DNA of 64,000 bases from Bacillota bacterium (GTDB taxonomy: Bacteria > Bacillota > Clostridia > DSM-8532): NCBI GenBank assembly GCA_023411795.1, contig JAEYOK010000048.1, forward strand, positions 14,266-78,265, in the 5' to 3' direction. The position numbers and the translations under genes were made by a program. The notes beneath the pieces are model-generated. The model was not told the origin of the DNA. It saw nothing but the letters and a program-made list of their open reading frames with translations, and searched no databases. Shown here piece after piece: positions 43,410 to 52,352 of this stretch. Position 1 is the first letter of the stretch, and every line of letters begins with the position of its first letter.

Positions 43410-45390
43410 ATAACAACCGTTTTAAATCCTCAATCTGGTCACGAATAACTGCAGCTTGCTCGAAATCCAGCTCTCTGGCAGCCTTCTTCATATCCTTAGT
43501 AAGGCTCTCAATCATAGCCGCTAAGCTGTTTTTATCAAGCATCTCAGCCCCTGTTTTCTTGCTCTTCTTATACCCTTCTGTGTCCTCTGCGGCCTTTGTT
43601 GCTTCGATAACATTGAAAACAGCCTTATGAATGGATTGTGGAGTAATATTATTGGCAATATTATATTCTTCCTGAATTTTTCTTCTGCGGTTGGTTTCAC
43701 CTATAGCGTTTTCCATGGCATTTGTAATACTGTCGGCATACATGATTACTCTGCCTTCGACATTTCTTGCAGCTCTACCGATAGTCTGAATAAGCGAGGT
43801 TTCCGATCTTAAGAAACCCTGTTTATCAGCGTCTAGAATCGCTATTAATGCGACCTCCGGCAAATCCAAGCCCTCTCTTAAGAGATTTATGCCTATCAGC
43901 ACGTCAAATTTGCCCATTCGCAAGTCCCTAATTATTTCAAGACGCTCAAGGGTTTCAATATCAGAGTGAAGGTATTTGACTCTGATACCCATATCGTCCA
44001 TATACTTTGTCAAATCCTCGGCCATCTTTTTTGTCAATGTAGTTACAAGGGTTCTAAAGCCCTTTTTAGTTGTTTCACCAATCTCGAAGAGTAGGTCATC
44101 AATCTGTCCTTTAACGGGTTTTACGGTAATTTCAGGATCAATAAGACCAGTAGGTCTTATTATCTGCTCCACCATCTTTGTTGAGAGATTCTTTTCATAA
44201 TTTGCGGGAGTAGCGCTGACATAAATAACTTGATTTACCCTTTGGCTAAACTCTTCAAAAGTCAAAGGCCTGTTGTCAAAAGCCGAAGGCAATCTAAAGC
44301 CATACTCCACAAGGGAATCCTTTCTCGAACGGTCGCCGTGATACATGGCACCAATCTGTGGAACAGTCACATGGGATTCGTCAATAACCAACAAAAAGTC
44401 CTTTGGAAAGTAATCTATGAGGGTATAAGGAGCACTTCCGGGTTTGCGTCCGCTTATATGGCGTGAATAGTTCTCTATTCCCTGACAGAATCCTATTTCC
44501 TGCATCATTTCTATATCATATCTGGTTCTTTGTTGAAGTCTCTGGGCCTCAAGAAGCTTGTCATTATCCTTAAGGTATTTCAGCTGTTCCTCCAATTCGA
44601 CTTCAATCGATTCTATAGCCCTGTTCATTTTTTCACGTCCAGTGGCAAAGTGAGAAGCCGGGAAAATTGCAGCATGGGACCTTATTCCTGTGATCTCTCC
44701 CGTCAGAACATCTATTTCGGTAATCCTCTCTATCTCATCACCAAATAATTCAACCCTCAAAGCTGTCTTTGAAGACGAAGGCGGAAAAATATCCAGTACA
44801 TCCCCCATTACTCTGAATGTACCTCGTTTAAAATCAAATTGATTTCGTGTATATTGAATTTCTACAAGCTTTCGAATTATTTCATCCCTGTCCTTAATCA
44901 TACCCGGACGCAAAGAAATCATTAAATCCGTATAATCCTCCGGATCACCCAAGCCGTAAATACAGGATACGCTTGCCACAATGATTACATCCCTTCTCTC
45001 GAAAAGGGCCGCTGTGGCTGAGTGCCGGAGCTTATCAATCTCATCGTTTATAGAAGAATCCTTCTCAATATAAGTATCAGTAGAGGGAATATATGCCTCG
45101 GGCTGATAATAATCATAATAGCTTACGAAATACTCAACAGCATTATCGGGAAAAAACTCTGTAAATTCATTACATAGCTGAGCAGCCAAAGTCTTATTAT
45201 GAGCTATAACAAGAGTAGGTTTTTGAACCTTCTCTATCACATTGGCTATGGTATATGTTTTTCCTGAGCCCGTTACACCCAGTAATGTCTGATGCTTGCT
45301 CCCAGCATTTATAAGTTTTGTAAGTTCATCAATTGCTTTAGGCTGATCACCCATCGGCTTATAATCGGATCTTAATTTGAATTCAGGCAT
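43408..45390 (-). CDS. uvrB: UvrABC excinuclease subunit B
   Basis: A 660-residue helicase-like repair protein. Walker A is LLGVTGSGKTYTIANV, the beta-hairpin is ENYSRHISGRKPG, Walker B is LLVIDESHVTVPQIG, and motif VI is QTIGRAARNVEGRV. The C-terminal UVR domain (MKKAARELDFEQAAVIRDQI) is complete. It hands damaged DNA from UvrA to UvrC. GAGGAG precedes ATG 45390. The stop codon is supplied by a palindromic repeat that follows. Confidence 0.96.
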   Translation of the reverse strand: MPEFKLRSDYKPMGDQPKAIDELTKLINAGSKHQTLLGVTGSGKTYTIANVIEKVQKPTLVIAHNKTLAAQLCNEFTEFFPDNAVEYFVSYYDYYQPEAYIPSTDTYIEKDSSINDEIDKLRHSATAALFERRDVIIVASVSCIYGLGDPEDYTDLMISLRPGMIKDRDEIIRKLVEIQYTRNQFDFKRGTFRVMGDVLDIFPPSSSKTALRVELFGDEIERITEIDVLTGEITGIRSHAAIFPASHFATGREKMNRAIESIEVELEEQLKYLKDNDKLLEAQRLQQRTRYDIEMMQEIGFCQGIENYSRHISGRKPGSAPYTLIDYFPKDFLLVIDESHVTVPQIGAMYHGDRSRKDSLVEYGFRLPSAFDNRPLTFEEFSQRVNQVIYVSATPANYEKNLSTKMVEQIIRPTGLIDPEITVKPVKGQIDDLLFEIGETTKKGFRTLVTTLTKKMAEDLTKYMDDMGIRVKYLHSDIETLERLEIIRDLRMGKFDVLIGINLLREGLDLPEVALIAILDADKQGFLRSETSLIQTIGRAARNVEGRVIMYADSITNAMENAIGETNRRRKIQEEYNIANNITPQSIHKAVFNVIEATKAAEDTEGYKKSKKTGAEMLDKNSLAAMIESLTKDMKKAARELDFEQAAVIRDQIEDLKRLL

Positions 45391-45434
45391 AAGTTTCTCC
45401 TCTATGGTTAGAACAATTCATCTTTAAATATTAG

Positions 45435-45479
45435 CAAAAAAGCTAAAAGGCTATACATGCTTTTCACATGTATAGCCTT
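45435..45479 (-). terminator. Terminator after secG
   Basis: On the minus strand AAGGCTATACATG (45467-45479) pairs perfectly with its complement at 45447-45459, followed by TTAGCTTTTTT. It lies 22 bases after the secG stop. Confidence 0.9.
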
Positions 45480-45500
45480 ATGTTCATCATTTTACATAAA

Positions 45501-45740
45501 CTACAGTAAGAATACAAGAACTACAGATACAATAACAAATAAAATTGCAACCCAGCCTGTATATTTACTTAAAATTGCTTCATATGCACGGCCCTTGTTC
45601 TTTCCGAAGAATGTTTCAGCACCGCCTGCAATAGAACCACTGATACCTGCAGAACGACCTGCTTGCAACAAAACGATTGCGATAATAACCAAACAGATAA
45701 GTAAATAAATAATATTTACAATAATTGCCCACACACTCAT
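45501..45740 (-). CDS. secG: SecG preprotein translocase subunit
   Basis: A 79-residue membrane protein with two transmembrane segments (residues 5-27 and 55-79). The loop LLQAGRSAGISGSIAGGAETFFGKNKGR is the SecG signature. It supports SecYE in protein export. GGAGG precedes ATG 45740. It stands between pgi and uvrB with its own terminator. Confidence 0.94.
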   Translation of the reverse strand: MSVWAIIVNIIYLLICLVIIAIVLLQAGRSAGISGSIAGGAETFFGKNKGRAYEAILSKYTGWVAILFVIVSVVLVFLL

Positions 45741-45810
45741 ACTAAAAACCTCCGATTGTTTGTACAGCGCTTATCATTGTAGCACAATGCTTGTTTTAAA
45801 TCAAGAAGAA

Positions 45811-47154
45811 TTACAGGCGCTTTTCCAGCTCCGCCTTTTCTTTCTCAAAACCGGGCTTGCCAAGAAGCGCGAACATATTCTTTTTATATGCCTCTACACC
45901 GGGCTGGTCAAAAGGATTCACTCCTAATACATAACCGCTTATACCGCATGCTTTTTCAAAGAAGTAAACCATATAACCGAACCAGTATGCCGTCATTTCA
46001 GGTATATTAATGACCAGATTAGGAACTCCTCCGTCGTTGTGAGCCAATATTGTTCCCTGCATAGCCATCTTATTAACAAAATCCATTTCCTTACCGGAAA
46101 GATAATTGAGCTTATCCAAATCCCCAGAAGCATTAATCATAGTAATAGCTTTTTTAGACTTTTCCACATTAACAACAGTCTCAAATATATTGCGCATACC
46201 ATCTTGGATATATTGCCCCATGGAATGTAAATCGGTTGAAAAATCCACACCTGCAGGGAATATGCCTTTTTGGTCCTTGCCTTCGCTCTCGCCGTAAAGC
46301 TGCTTCCACCACTCATTCACAAAGTGTAAGGATGGCTCATAATTAACCATAATCTCAGTTGTCTTACCTTTTCTGTAGAGAGAATTTCTTACTGCCGCAT
46401 ACTTATAGCAATCATTATCCTTCAAAGGCTTTTTACACTCTTGATAAGCATCGCCGGCACCCTTCATCATCTCTGCTATATCAATCCCCGCCACGGCTAT
46501 TGGCAGCAATCCGACGGCTGTCAAAACGGAATATCTTCCTCCGACATCATCGGGAATAACAAAGGTCTCATAGCCTTCATTGTCAGCAAGAGTTTTCAAA
46601 GCTCCCCTTGCCTTGTCGGTGGTAGCATAAATACGGCTTTGTGCACCCTTTTTGCCATACTTCTTCTCCATGTAATCCTTAAATATTCTGAATGCAATTG
46701 CAGGCTCGGTTGTTGTCCCTGACTTGGAAATTACGTTTACAGACACTTCCTTACCCTCAATTAGCTCCATTAGCTCAGCAAGATATGTTGAGCTTATATT
46801 ATTGCCTGCAAAATAGATCTCAGGCCCATTTCGCTTATCCTTAGGTAGCGTATTGTAGAATGAATGGGATAATGACTCAATAGCTGCTCTTGCTCCTAAA
46901 TATGAGCCGCCGATACCTATTACAATCAATACATCGGAGTTTTCTCTGATTCTCTGTGAAGTTTTAATTATACGATTGAATTCTTCTCGGTCATAATCAT
47001 TGGGAAGCTCTACCCAACCTAAAAAATCATTCCCGGGGCCGGATTTATCATGAAGCATCTTATGAGCGTTTTCTATCTGATTTTCCAAATAACCGATCTC
47101 GTTCTCGTTTATAAACCCTAATGCCTTTTTGTAATCAAGTGTAATCTTTGCCAT
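45811..47154 (-). CDS. pgi: Glucose-6-phosphate isomerase
   Basis: A 447-residue glycolytic enzyme interconverting glucose 6-phosphate and fructose 6-phosphate. The SIS-fold motifs GIGGSYLGARA, NVISKSGTTTEPA, GGRYSVLTAVG and the signature VNPFDQPGVEAYK are present, and the length fits the bacterial short form. AAGGAGAT lies 6 bases before ATG 47154. Monocistronic in appearance. Confidence 0.96.
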   Translation of the reverse strand: MAKITLDYKKALGFINENEIGYLENQIENAHKMLHDKSGPGNDFLGWVELPNDYDREEFNRIIKTSQRIRENSDVLIVIGIGGSYLGARAAIESLSHSFYNTLPKDKRNGPEIYFAGNNISSTYLAELMELIEGKEVSVNVISKSGTTTEPAIAFRIFKDYMEKKYGKKGAQSRIYATTDKARGALKTLADNEGYETFVIPDDVGGRYSVLTAVGLLPIAVAGIDIAEMMKGAGDAYQECKKPLKDNDCYKYAAVRNSLYRKGKTTEIMVNYEPSLHFVNEWWKQLYGESEGKDQKGIFPAGVDFSTDLHSMGQYIQDGMRNIFETVVNVEKSKKAITMINASGDLDKLNYLSGKEMDFVNKMAMQGTILAHNDGGVPNLVINIPEMTAYWFGYMVYFFEKACGISGYVLGVNPFDQPGVEAYKKNMFALLGKPGFEKEKAELEKRL

Positions 47155-47289
47155 TAGTACATCTCCTTGCTAACATATTCCTAGTTTTTTTCTAAAATAT
47201 TGTATCATGTTTCCAATATCTTTTACACAAATTTTTCATATTTGTGTGAATTATTTACCATTCTTTTAATACTATCCAGAGTATAAGAG

Positions 47290-48039
47290 TCATTCCTCAT
47301 ATATCATTTTTCTCGTTATTCCACCATCTACAACCAGATTAATGCCTGTGACAAAGTTATTTTCTTTGGATGTTAAATAAATACAAGCTCTTGCGATATC
47401 ATCTGGTCTTCCTACCCGCCTTGATAGATGCTGTTCATGATCAATATCTCTTAATTTAGAATAATCTCCTGTTTCAATCCAGCCTGGTGAAATGGCATTA
47501 ACGGTAATCCTGTCTTTGCTGAAGGAGGCTGCAAGCGCATGAGTGATTGCAACAATTCCACCTTTTGTAGCAGCATAAGCTTCTGTTTCTGGTTCAGACA
47601 TAATAGCTCTTGTGGAGGCAATATTAACAATTGCTCCGCCTTCCTTATTCTTCCGCATATATTTTGCTGCTTCACGCGAACCTAAAAAGACGCTTCTTAA
47701 GTTTGTGCTTATCATATCGTCCCATTCATCTAATGACACATCAAAAGGAGATTTATTTAACATTTTTCCTGCATTATTAATCAAAATATCTATATGATCA
47801 TATGTTTTATTGGCAACTTCCATTAAGCGAACAATATCTTTCTCAAGTCTTACATCTGTTTTTACGAAGAGTGCTTCTCCACCCTGTTCTTTAATTTTCG
47901 CTGCTGTCTCTGTTCCTGCTGCTTCATCTATATCTGCTATAATTACATTAGCCCCTTTTTCTGCATAAAGTAGAGCAATTCCTCTTCCAATACCATTTCC
48001 GGCCCCTGTTATAATAACAGTTCTATTTATAAAGTCCAT
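47290..48039 (-). CDS. SDR-family dehydrogenase
   Basis: A 249-residue short-chain dehydrogenase. VIITGAGNGIGRGIAL binds the cofactor, NNAGKML and the catalytic YAATKGG are present, and it ends VTGINLVVDGGITRKM. ATG 48039 (MDFINRT) follows TTAGGATG; the earlier in-frame start is inside that region. An inverted repeat at 48109-48132, a good size for a TetR/MarR-type operator, lies 70 bases upstream. Substrate unknown; it is a third SDR in the window but away from the island. Confidence 0.85.
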   Translation of the reverse strand: MDFINRTVIITGAGNGIGRGIALLYAEKGANVIIADIDEAAGTETAAKIKEQGGEALFVKTDVRLEKDIVRLMEVANKTYDHIDILINNAGKMLNKSPFDVSLDEWDDMISTNLRSVFLGSREAAKYMRKNKEGGAIVNIASTRAIMSEPETEAYAATKGGIVAITHALAASFSKDRITVNAISPGWIETGDYSKLRDIDHEQHLSRRVGRPDDIARACIYLTSKENNFVTGINLVVDGGITRKMIYEE

Positions 48040-48108
48040 TGTATAACACATCCTAACCATAATTTCATGACATTAGTATATTCTTCATATTAACATAAAA
48101 AAGATTCT

Positions 48109-48132
48109 ATTGAATCAACATATTGATTCAAT
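48109..48132 (-). promoter_or_regulatory. Perfect palindrome, candidate operator of the SDR gene
   Basis: ATTGAATCA and TGATTCAAT are a perfect 9-base inverted repeat around ACATAT, about 70 bases before the SDR start at 48039. Size and form suit a dimeric TetR- or MarR-type repressor, but no such regulator is adjacent. Confidence 0.45.
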
Positions 48133-48216
48133 TCGCGTATTACAACACCTTTTTCTCCAGCTTTACTTCAAATATCTTCCTGCATACTAGGTATTTAATT
48201 TAACAATATGAATAGT

Positions 48217-48244
48217 CGGGACAGCGGACAAATGTCTGTTCCGG
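48217..48244. repeat. Short inverted repeat with GGGACAG core
   Basis: CGGGACAG (48217-48224) pairs with CTGTTCCG (48236-48243) with one G-T pair. The core resembles the GGGACGGT elements elsewhere in the window and may be a decayed relative. Confidence 0.4.
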
Positions 48245-48557
48245 GTTTATATTTAGCTGGGCCATTTTTGGTTGACTTAATTATATATTTTTTGCGAAAA
48301 ATGTTTGTAGCCGTGATTAGTCCATTCAACAGCCTCACTCGTTCCCTTGCCCCTGCTTTATATCCCGATTATCTGATGCATAAATTATAATAAAAATAAC
48401 AGATGTGCTAAAACGATAAACACTATATCAAATACATTTAGCATGTTTTATATGCGCAAAACCTGTGGTATGACTGCATATAAATTTATCTATTCACCTT
48501 GACTATATTGTATAAAATATAAATGCTCATATCAACCGTAACTATGTGACCTCTCAA

Positions 48558-48800
48558 CTAATTATCCTCTTTTAGAAGTCTTTTTATTCTACTATTAAAG
48601 CTATCAGTTATTCCATCTTCATAAATTGCTATAGTTACTTCATGTTCATAATTAATATCACAAATGTGAGAATGTTCAGCTGTTTTATTTTCAGAAATCA
48701 TTCTTTCAAGGTCATCCTTTAATTCTGATGCTTCATTTAGCGTTAGTAGTAATATAATATTCTTAATTGCTTTATCAGTTTCTTGATCAAGAATTCTCAT
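48558..48800 (-). CDS. Small cytosolic protein, putative immunity protein of an RHS toxin
   Basis: An 80-residue acidic protein (MRILDQETDKAIKNI...) that I do not recognise with certainty. It lies 28 bases after the end of the decayed toxin frame, with a strong AAGGAGGG box, exactly where RHS immunity genes are found. It has a His-Ser-His segment (AEHSHICDINYEHEV) but no signal peptide. The frame is open and looks functional although the toxin is broken. Immunity is inferred from position only. Confidence 0.7.
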   Translation of the reverse strand: MRILDQETDKAIKNIILLLTLNEASELKDDLERMISENKTAEHSHICDINYEHEVTIAIYEDGITDSFNSRIKRLLKEDN

Positions 48801-48827
48801 ATAAATAATCCCTCCTTAAACATAATA

Positions 48828-50257
48828 TTATTTATGTGGAACATCTATCGGGTATATTGGTCCTGATTTTTGCCACTTACCATTTACCAACACTTCAACA
48901 TGTCCATGAGGATTGCTATGTGGAGAAGTATTCTAGATATCAAATCTTATTCTTCTTGTTCCGTCACTTGATATGAAAACTTTATCTCCACTATTATTAG
49001 TAATTACTTTTGCATCCTTTCCTAACCAATCTTTCATCTCCTTGGCTAATCCATCAACTTTATTTGGAACAGTCTTACTCGTTCCCTGTGATGTAAAACT
49101 ATTCTGAAAAGCAGTTGAAGGTGCTTTTAGTATTCCCGGAGATGGTGCCATATTTTTAAGCAACTTAGCGGTTGGTATTGAAATTAAAAGTGCCTCCTGT
49201 ATATTCGCAATGTGTTGTGGAGACCAAGGTCTGCCGGGTTTATCGCACCATTAACCACTTCAACTGCACCTAATGTATAAATGTTTGCTATATGTGCAAG
49301 TGCGTTATCAATTGATTGAGGACTTGGATTTTCGAACATATAATTAATTGCTTTACCAGCATTCTGAATTCGTTCTGCGTTTGCTTCATCAAACGACATT
49401 AGAAACTTATCCAAGGACAAGAGTGGGCCATCAACAAATAAGACCTGCTTTAATAATTCTATTTGATCAAAATTATTTGTTGGTTTTTGCTGCGTATTAG
49501 GCATGATGGGTAATGTTGGGTATGTAGAATTTTTATTTATAACACTCTGACTCGCATGAATTGTATTACCGCTCGTTCTTGGGTCATGTACATCAAGAGG
49601 AAGACCGGCAGCTGCACTTGTTGTTGCTATGTTGTTGAGGTGTTTAACATCAGGATTTTAAAGGTTATATTGTGTACCTGTGCTTGTTTCTTTGGCCTAT
49701 ATGTATGTCCGTCAGCACTTCCAACAAAGTTGGTACCTTGCCTGTATTTATCCCGGATAGCTTCTGCCTGAGCATGTAGCGAATCATGTATTTTAGAATC
49801 ATTAGTAGCTTTATATTGGGCCCAAATATCCTCCAGTTTTGCGTAGTCAGTAGAAGACAGGTGGTCAATATCCCATTGAGTGTGTCCGGTGGGGTCGATG
49901 TAACGTATTGGGTTGTTGGAACAATAGCTATACAGATTCAGGCTCAGGGGATTGTTATCCTCTCCCCAATAGCTATCCTCAGATATGAATCTGCCTGTAT
50001 AGGGTTGATAGTATCTGTCCCTCAAGTAATACAGCCCTGTTTCATTATCAAGGTACTCTCCCGCATACCTTATTGAGCATGAGGATACTTCAATGGTAAG
50101 GGTGGGATTACCGAAGATATCATAATCATACTGGTTCTGTATTTGTCCATCTTCGGTAATGGTCTGAACAACATCGCCATGACCGTTAAACAGATAGTAG
50201 TTTTAGTTCATTTCCATTATTATACTGGGCTATATAGTTTATACCCTTTATATACCT
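48828..50257 (-). pseudogene. Decayed RHS/YD-repeat polymorphic toxin, C-terminal remnant
   Basis: Fragments on the minus strand read, in order: RYIKGINYIAQYNNGNEL, then in another frame YYLFNGHGDVVQ and GLYYLRDRYYQPYTGRFISED...YSYCSNNPIRYIDPTGH (the RHS core end), then a linker that changes frame near 49650-49690 and again near 49190-49205, and finally a toxin domain in which an in-frame TAG (48933-48935) separates GTRRIRFDI from PHGHVEVLVNGKWQKSG and a terminal IYPIDVPHK ending at 48828. At least three frameshifts and one nonsense codon make this non-functional. The final tail resembles a polymorphic-toxin C-terminal domain of the type often numbered 24, by memory. The N-terminal RHS shell is missing. 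Confidence 0.85.
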
Positions 50258-50321
50258 CATATTAACAATATTGGTGATTATGCGTATACATTTTTCTGTA
50301 AATTTTTTTGAAGTATTTGGA

Positions 50322-50366
50322 TGTGACAGTAACCCCGTCCCCTTGTCACACGTCCCCTTGTCACAA
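50322..50366. repeat. Repeat with tandem TGTGACAAGGGGACG units
   Basis: On the minus strand the unit TGTGACAAGGGGACG occurs twice, and GTGACAG near 50323 faces GTCAC at the other end. It borders the upstream edge of the RHS remnant and a terminator. It shares the GGGGACG core with the elements at 43338 and 50457. Confidence 0.75.
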
Positions 50367-50367
50367 A

Positions 50368-50408
50368 ATAAAAAACACCCCATCGCTAATTAGTGATAGC
50401 AATGGGGT
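50368..50408 (-). terminator. Terminator of the carboxylase gene set
   Basis: On the minus strand ACCCCATTGCTA and TAGCGATGGGGT form a strong stem (one mismatch), followed by GTTTTTTATTTT. It lies about 75 bases past the OadA-like stop codon. Confidence 0.87.
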
Positions 50409-50456
50409 ATAGAAACATCTTTTATTATTAGATTTTGTAATGTTAAGCTTGCAGGG

Positions 50457-50482
50457 TTAACACAGAAGAACCGTCCCCTTTA
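50457..50482. repeat. GGGGACGGTTCTTCTGTG element at the 3' end of the OadA-like gene
   Basis: A single copy of the GGGGACGGTTC core is joined directly to the stop codon TAA of the upstream gene (GGTTAAAGGGGACGG). It is the half-element form of the palindromes at 43338 and 55822. Confidence 0.55.
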
Positions 50483-51877
50483 ACCTAGGGGATGAACCCT
50501 GTTTTCATAGTCAACCATGTCAGGGTCAATCTTGTATTTTTGAGCCTTGCGGTATTCAAAGAACTTAGTTGCTACCTGAGGGAACATAGCGTAGGTCAAT
50601 ACGTCCTCGTCTTGTTCGATGTACTGGGCGGCCTCTTCTCTGATTTTATCCAACTCGTTTGGTATCAAATCAGCAGGTCTGCAAGTAATACGCTCTTCGT
50701 CGCCAATGATTTTCTTAACCATTTCATCTTTTATAGGAGCAGGGGTTTTACCATACTCACCTTTGACAACGCCCTTGGTTTCTTTTGGTATCATTTTATA
50801 GCGTTCGCCCATTATAACATTCATAACTGCCTGTGTACCAACGATCTGGCTTGTTGGGGTAACCAATGGAGGATATCCCAAATCTTCTCTTACCTTTGGT
50901 ACTTCATTCAATACTTCAAGAAGCTTATCTTCCTTACCTGCCTGTTTAAGCTGTGAAACCAGGTTAGACAGCATTCCGCCTGGAACCTGATAGATAAGTG
51001 CATTTACGTCAACACCCATAACCTTGGTGTTAAGAAGTCCGCTTGATAAATACTTGTCTCGAAGCTTTTCAAAATATGATGCAATTTCACTTAAGAGATT
51101 TAAATCATACCCTGTATCATAAGGTGTACCTTGTAGGCTTGCAACCAATGGTTCTTCCGGAGGCTGGGATGTACCCATAGCCATTGGAGAAATAGCACAG
51201 TCTACAACATCAACTCCGGCTTCGATACCTTTTAGGTATGTCATGGAGCCTACACCGCTTGTGTAATGGGTATGAAGCTGAATGGGTACCTTAACGTTTT
51301 CTTTCAAAGCTTTAACCAGCTCATATGACTGGTAAGGAACCAAAAGGCCCGCCATATCCTTTATACATATAGAATCCGCACCCATATCAACGAAGGTTTT
51401 AGCATCCTTTACGAATTGTTCAAGGCTGTGGAAAGGGCTAACAGTGTAAGAAAACGCTGCCTGAGCATGTCCGCCTTCTTTTTTACATGCTTTCATAGCT
51501 CTTTCCATATTTCTTGGATCATTTAATGCGTCAAAAATACGTATTATATCTATACCGTTAGCGATTGATTTCTGAACAAAATAATCAACCACATCATCGG
51601 CATAATGCTTATATCCTAATAGGTTCTGCGCCCTTAACAGCATTTGAAGCTTGGTATTCTTTGCCTTAGCTCTGATTTTTCTAAGTCTTTCCCATGGATC
51701 CTCATTTAAAAATCTGACGCTGGCATCAAAGGTTGCTCCACCCCAACACTCCAGGGACTGATATCCTACTGTGTCCATCTTCTCAACTATCGGTAGAATT
51801 TCCTCTGTAGTCATCCTTGTGGCAATGAGGGACTGATGCGCGTCTCTCAAACTGGTGTCAGTAATCTTTATTCCCAT
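50480..51877 (-). CDS. oadA: Oxaloacetate decarboxylase alpha / transcarboxylase 5S / pyruvate carboxylase B subunit-like
   Basis: A 465-residue carboxyltransferase of the HMG-CoA-lyase-type TIM barrel. ITDTSLRDAHQSLIATRM is the metal/substrate start, IQLHTHYTSG holds the two metal-ligand His residues, and the family conserved domain runs to about residue 430. No biotin domain is fused, since the carrier is a separate protein (51904). It would transfer a carboxyl group between biotin and pyruvate/oxaloacetate. GGAGGG precedes ATG 51877. Together with the next two genes this gives the soluble trio of a methylmalonyl-CoA:pyruvate transcarboxylase or a decarboxylase without the membrane subunit. 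Confidence 0.88.
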   Translation of the reverse strand: MGIKITDTSLRDAHQSLIATRMTTEEILPIVEKMDTVGYQSLECWGGATFDASVRFLNEDPWERLRKIRAKAKNTKLQMLLRAQNLLGYKHYADDVVDYFVQKSIANGIDIIRIFDALNDPRNMERAMKACKKEGGHAQAAFSYTVSPFHSLEQFVKDAKTFVDMGADSICIKDMAGLLVPYQSYELVKALKENVKVPIQLHTHYTSGVGSMTYLKGIEAGVDVVDCAISPMAMGTSQPPEEPLVASLQGTPYDTGYDLNLLSEIASYFEKLRDKYLSSGLLNTKVMGVDVNALIYQVPGGMLSNLVSQLKQAGKEDKLLEVLNEVPKVREDLGYPPLVTPTSQIVGTQAVMNVIMGERYKMIPKETKGVVKGEYGKTPAPIKDEMVKKIIGDEERITCRPADLIPNELDKIREEAAQYIEQDEDVLTYAMFPQVATKFFEYRKAQKYKIDPDMVDYENRVHPLG

Positions 51878-51903
51878 AGCTTAAAAAGCCCTCCCTCTAT
51901 AAT

Positions 51904-52317
51904 CTAGTTTAATGTCAATATAACATCACCGCTGTTAACCTGTTGGCCTTTAGTTACATTAACCGTAGCAACAGTGGCATCCTGAGGTGAGAGTATTTCA
52001 TTTTCCATCTTCATGGCTTCCAGAATAACAACCAAAGTTCCCTTGTTCACGCTGTCACCCGGCTTTACTTTTACATCCAGAATAGTACCTGGCATTGGAG
52101 CGGTAATCTTTGTTGCGCCTTCTGCTCCGGATGGTGCAGGAGCGGCAGGTTTAGCAGCAGGAGCAGGTGCAGCTGCGGGTGCGGGTGCAGCAGCAGGCGC
52201 CGGTGCTGATACAGGCTGAACCGGTCTTGCAACAGGTGCACTTACAGGTGCGCCGCCAACTTCTTCTACTTCAACTTCGTAACTATTTCCATTAACATTA
52301 ACAACAAACTTTCTCAT
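51904..52317 (-). CDS. Biotin carboxyl carrier protein (transcarboxylase/OAD gamma-like)
   Basis: A 137-residue carrier. A short N-terminal part (RKFVVNVNGNSYEV) is followed by a long Ala/Pro linker (about residues 29-62), and a biotinyl domain whose biotin Lys is in EAMKMENEI. ATG 52317 (MRKFVVNV) has GGAGG 8 bases before it; the longer frame starts at the box itself. It links the carboxyltransferase at 52353 and the OadA-like protein at 50480. Confidence 0.9.
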   Translation of the reverse strand: MRKFVVNVNGNSYEVEVEEVGGAPVSAPVARPVQPVSAPAPAAAPAPAAAPAPAAKPAAPAPSGAEGATKITAPMPGTILDVKVKPGDSVNKGTLVVILEAMKMENEILSPQDATVATVNVTKGQQVNSGDVILTLN

Positions 52318-52352
52318 AATATAATCCTCCATACTCTATGCTGATTTTTTTA

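Larger units (their letters stand above)
48040..48557. other. Non-coding region before the SDR gene
   Basis: This 518-base stretch holds the palindrome at 48109-48132 and a small inverted repeat at 48217-48244. A 60-codon plus-strand frame (48208-48390) spans the latter, lacks a ribosome binding site, and is not called. Nothing else is recognised. Confidence 0.6.

Noticed and set aside
48208..48390. Plus-strand 60-codon frame before the SDR gene
   Set aside because: It runs through a small inverted repeat, has no ribosome binding site and a composition unlike a protein family.
52130..52215. Short GC-rich tandem repeat
   Set aside because: It is the codon pattern of the Ala/Pro linker in the biotin carrier protein, not an independent repeat.
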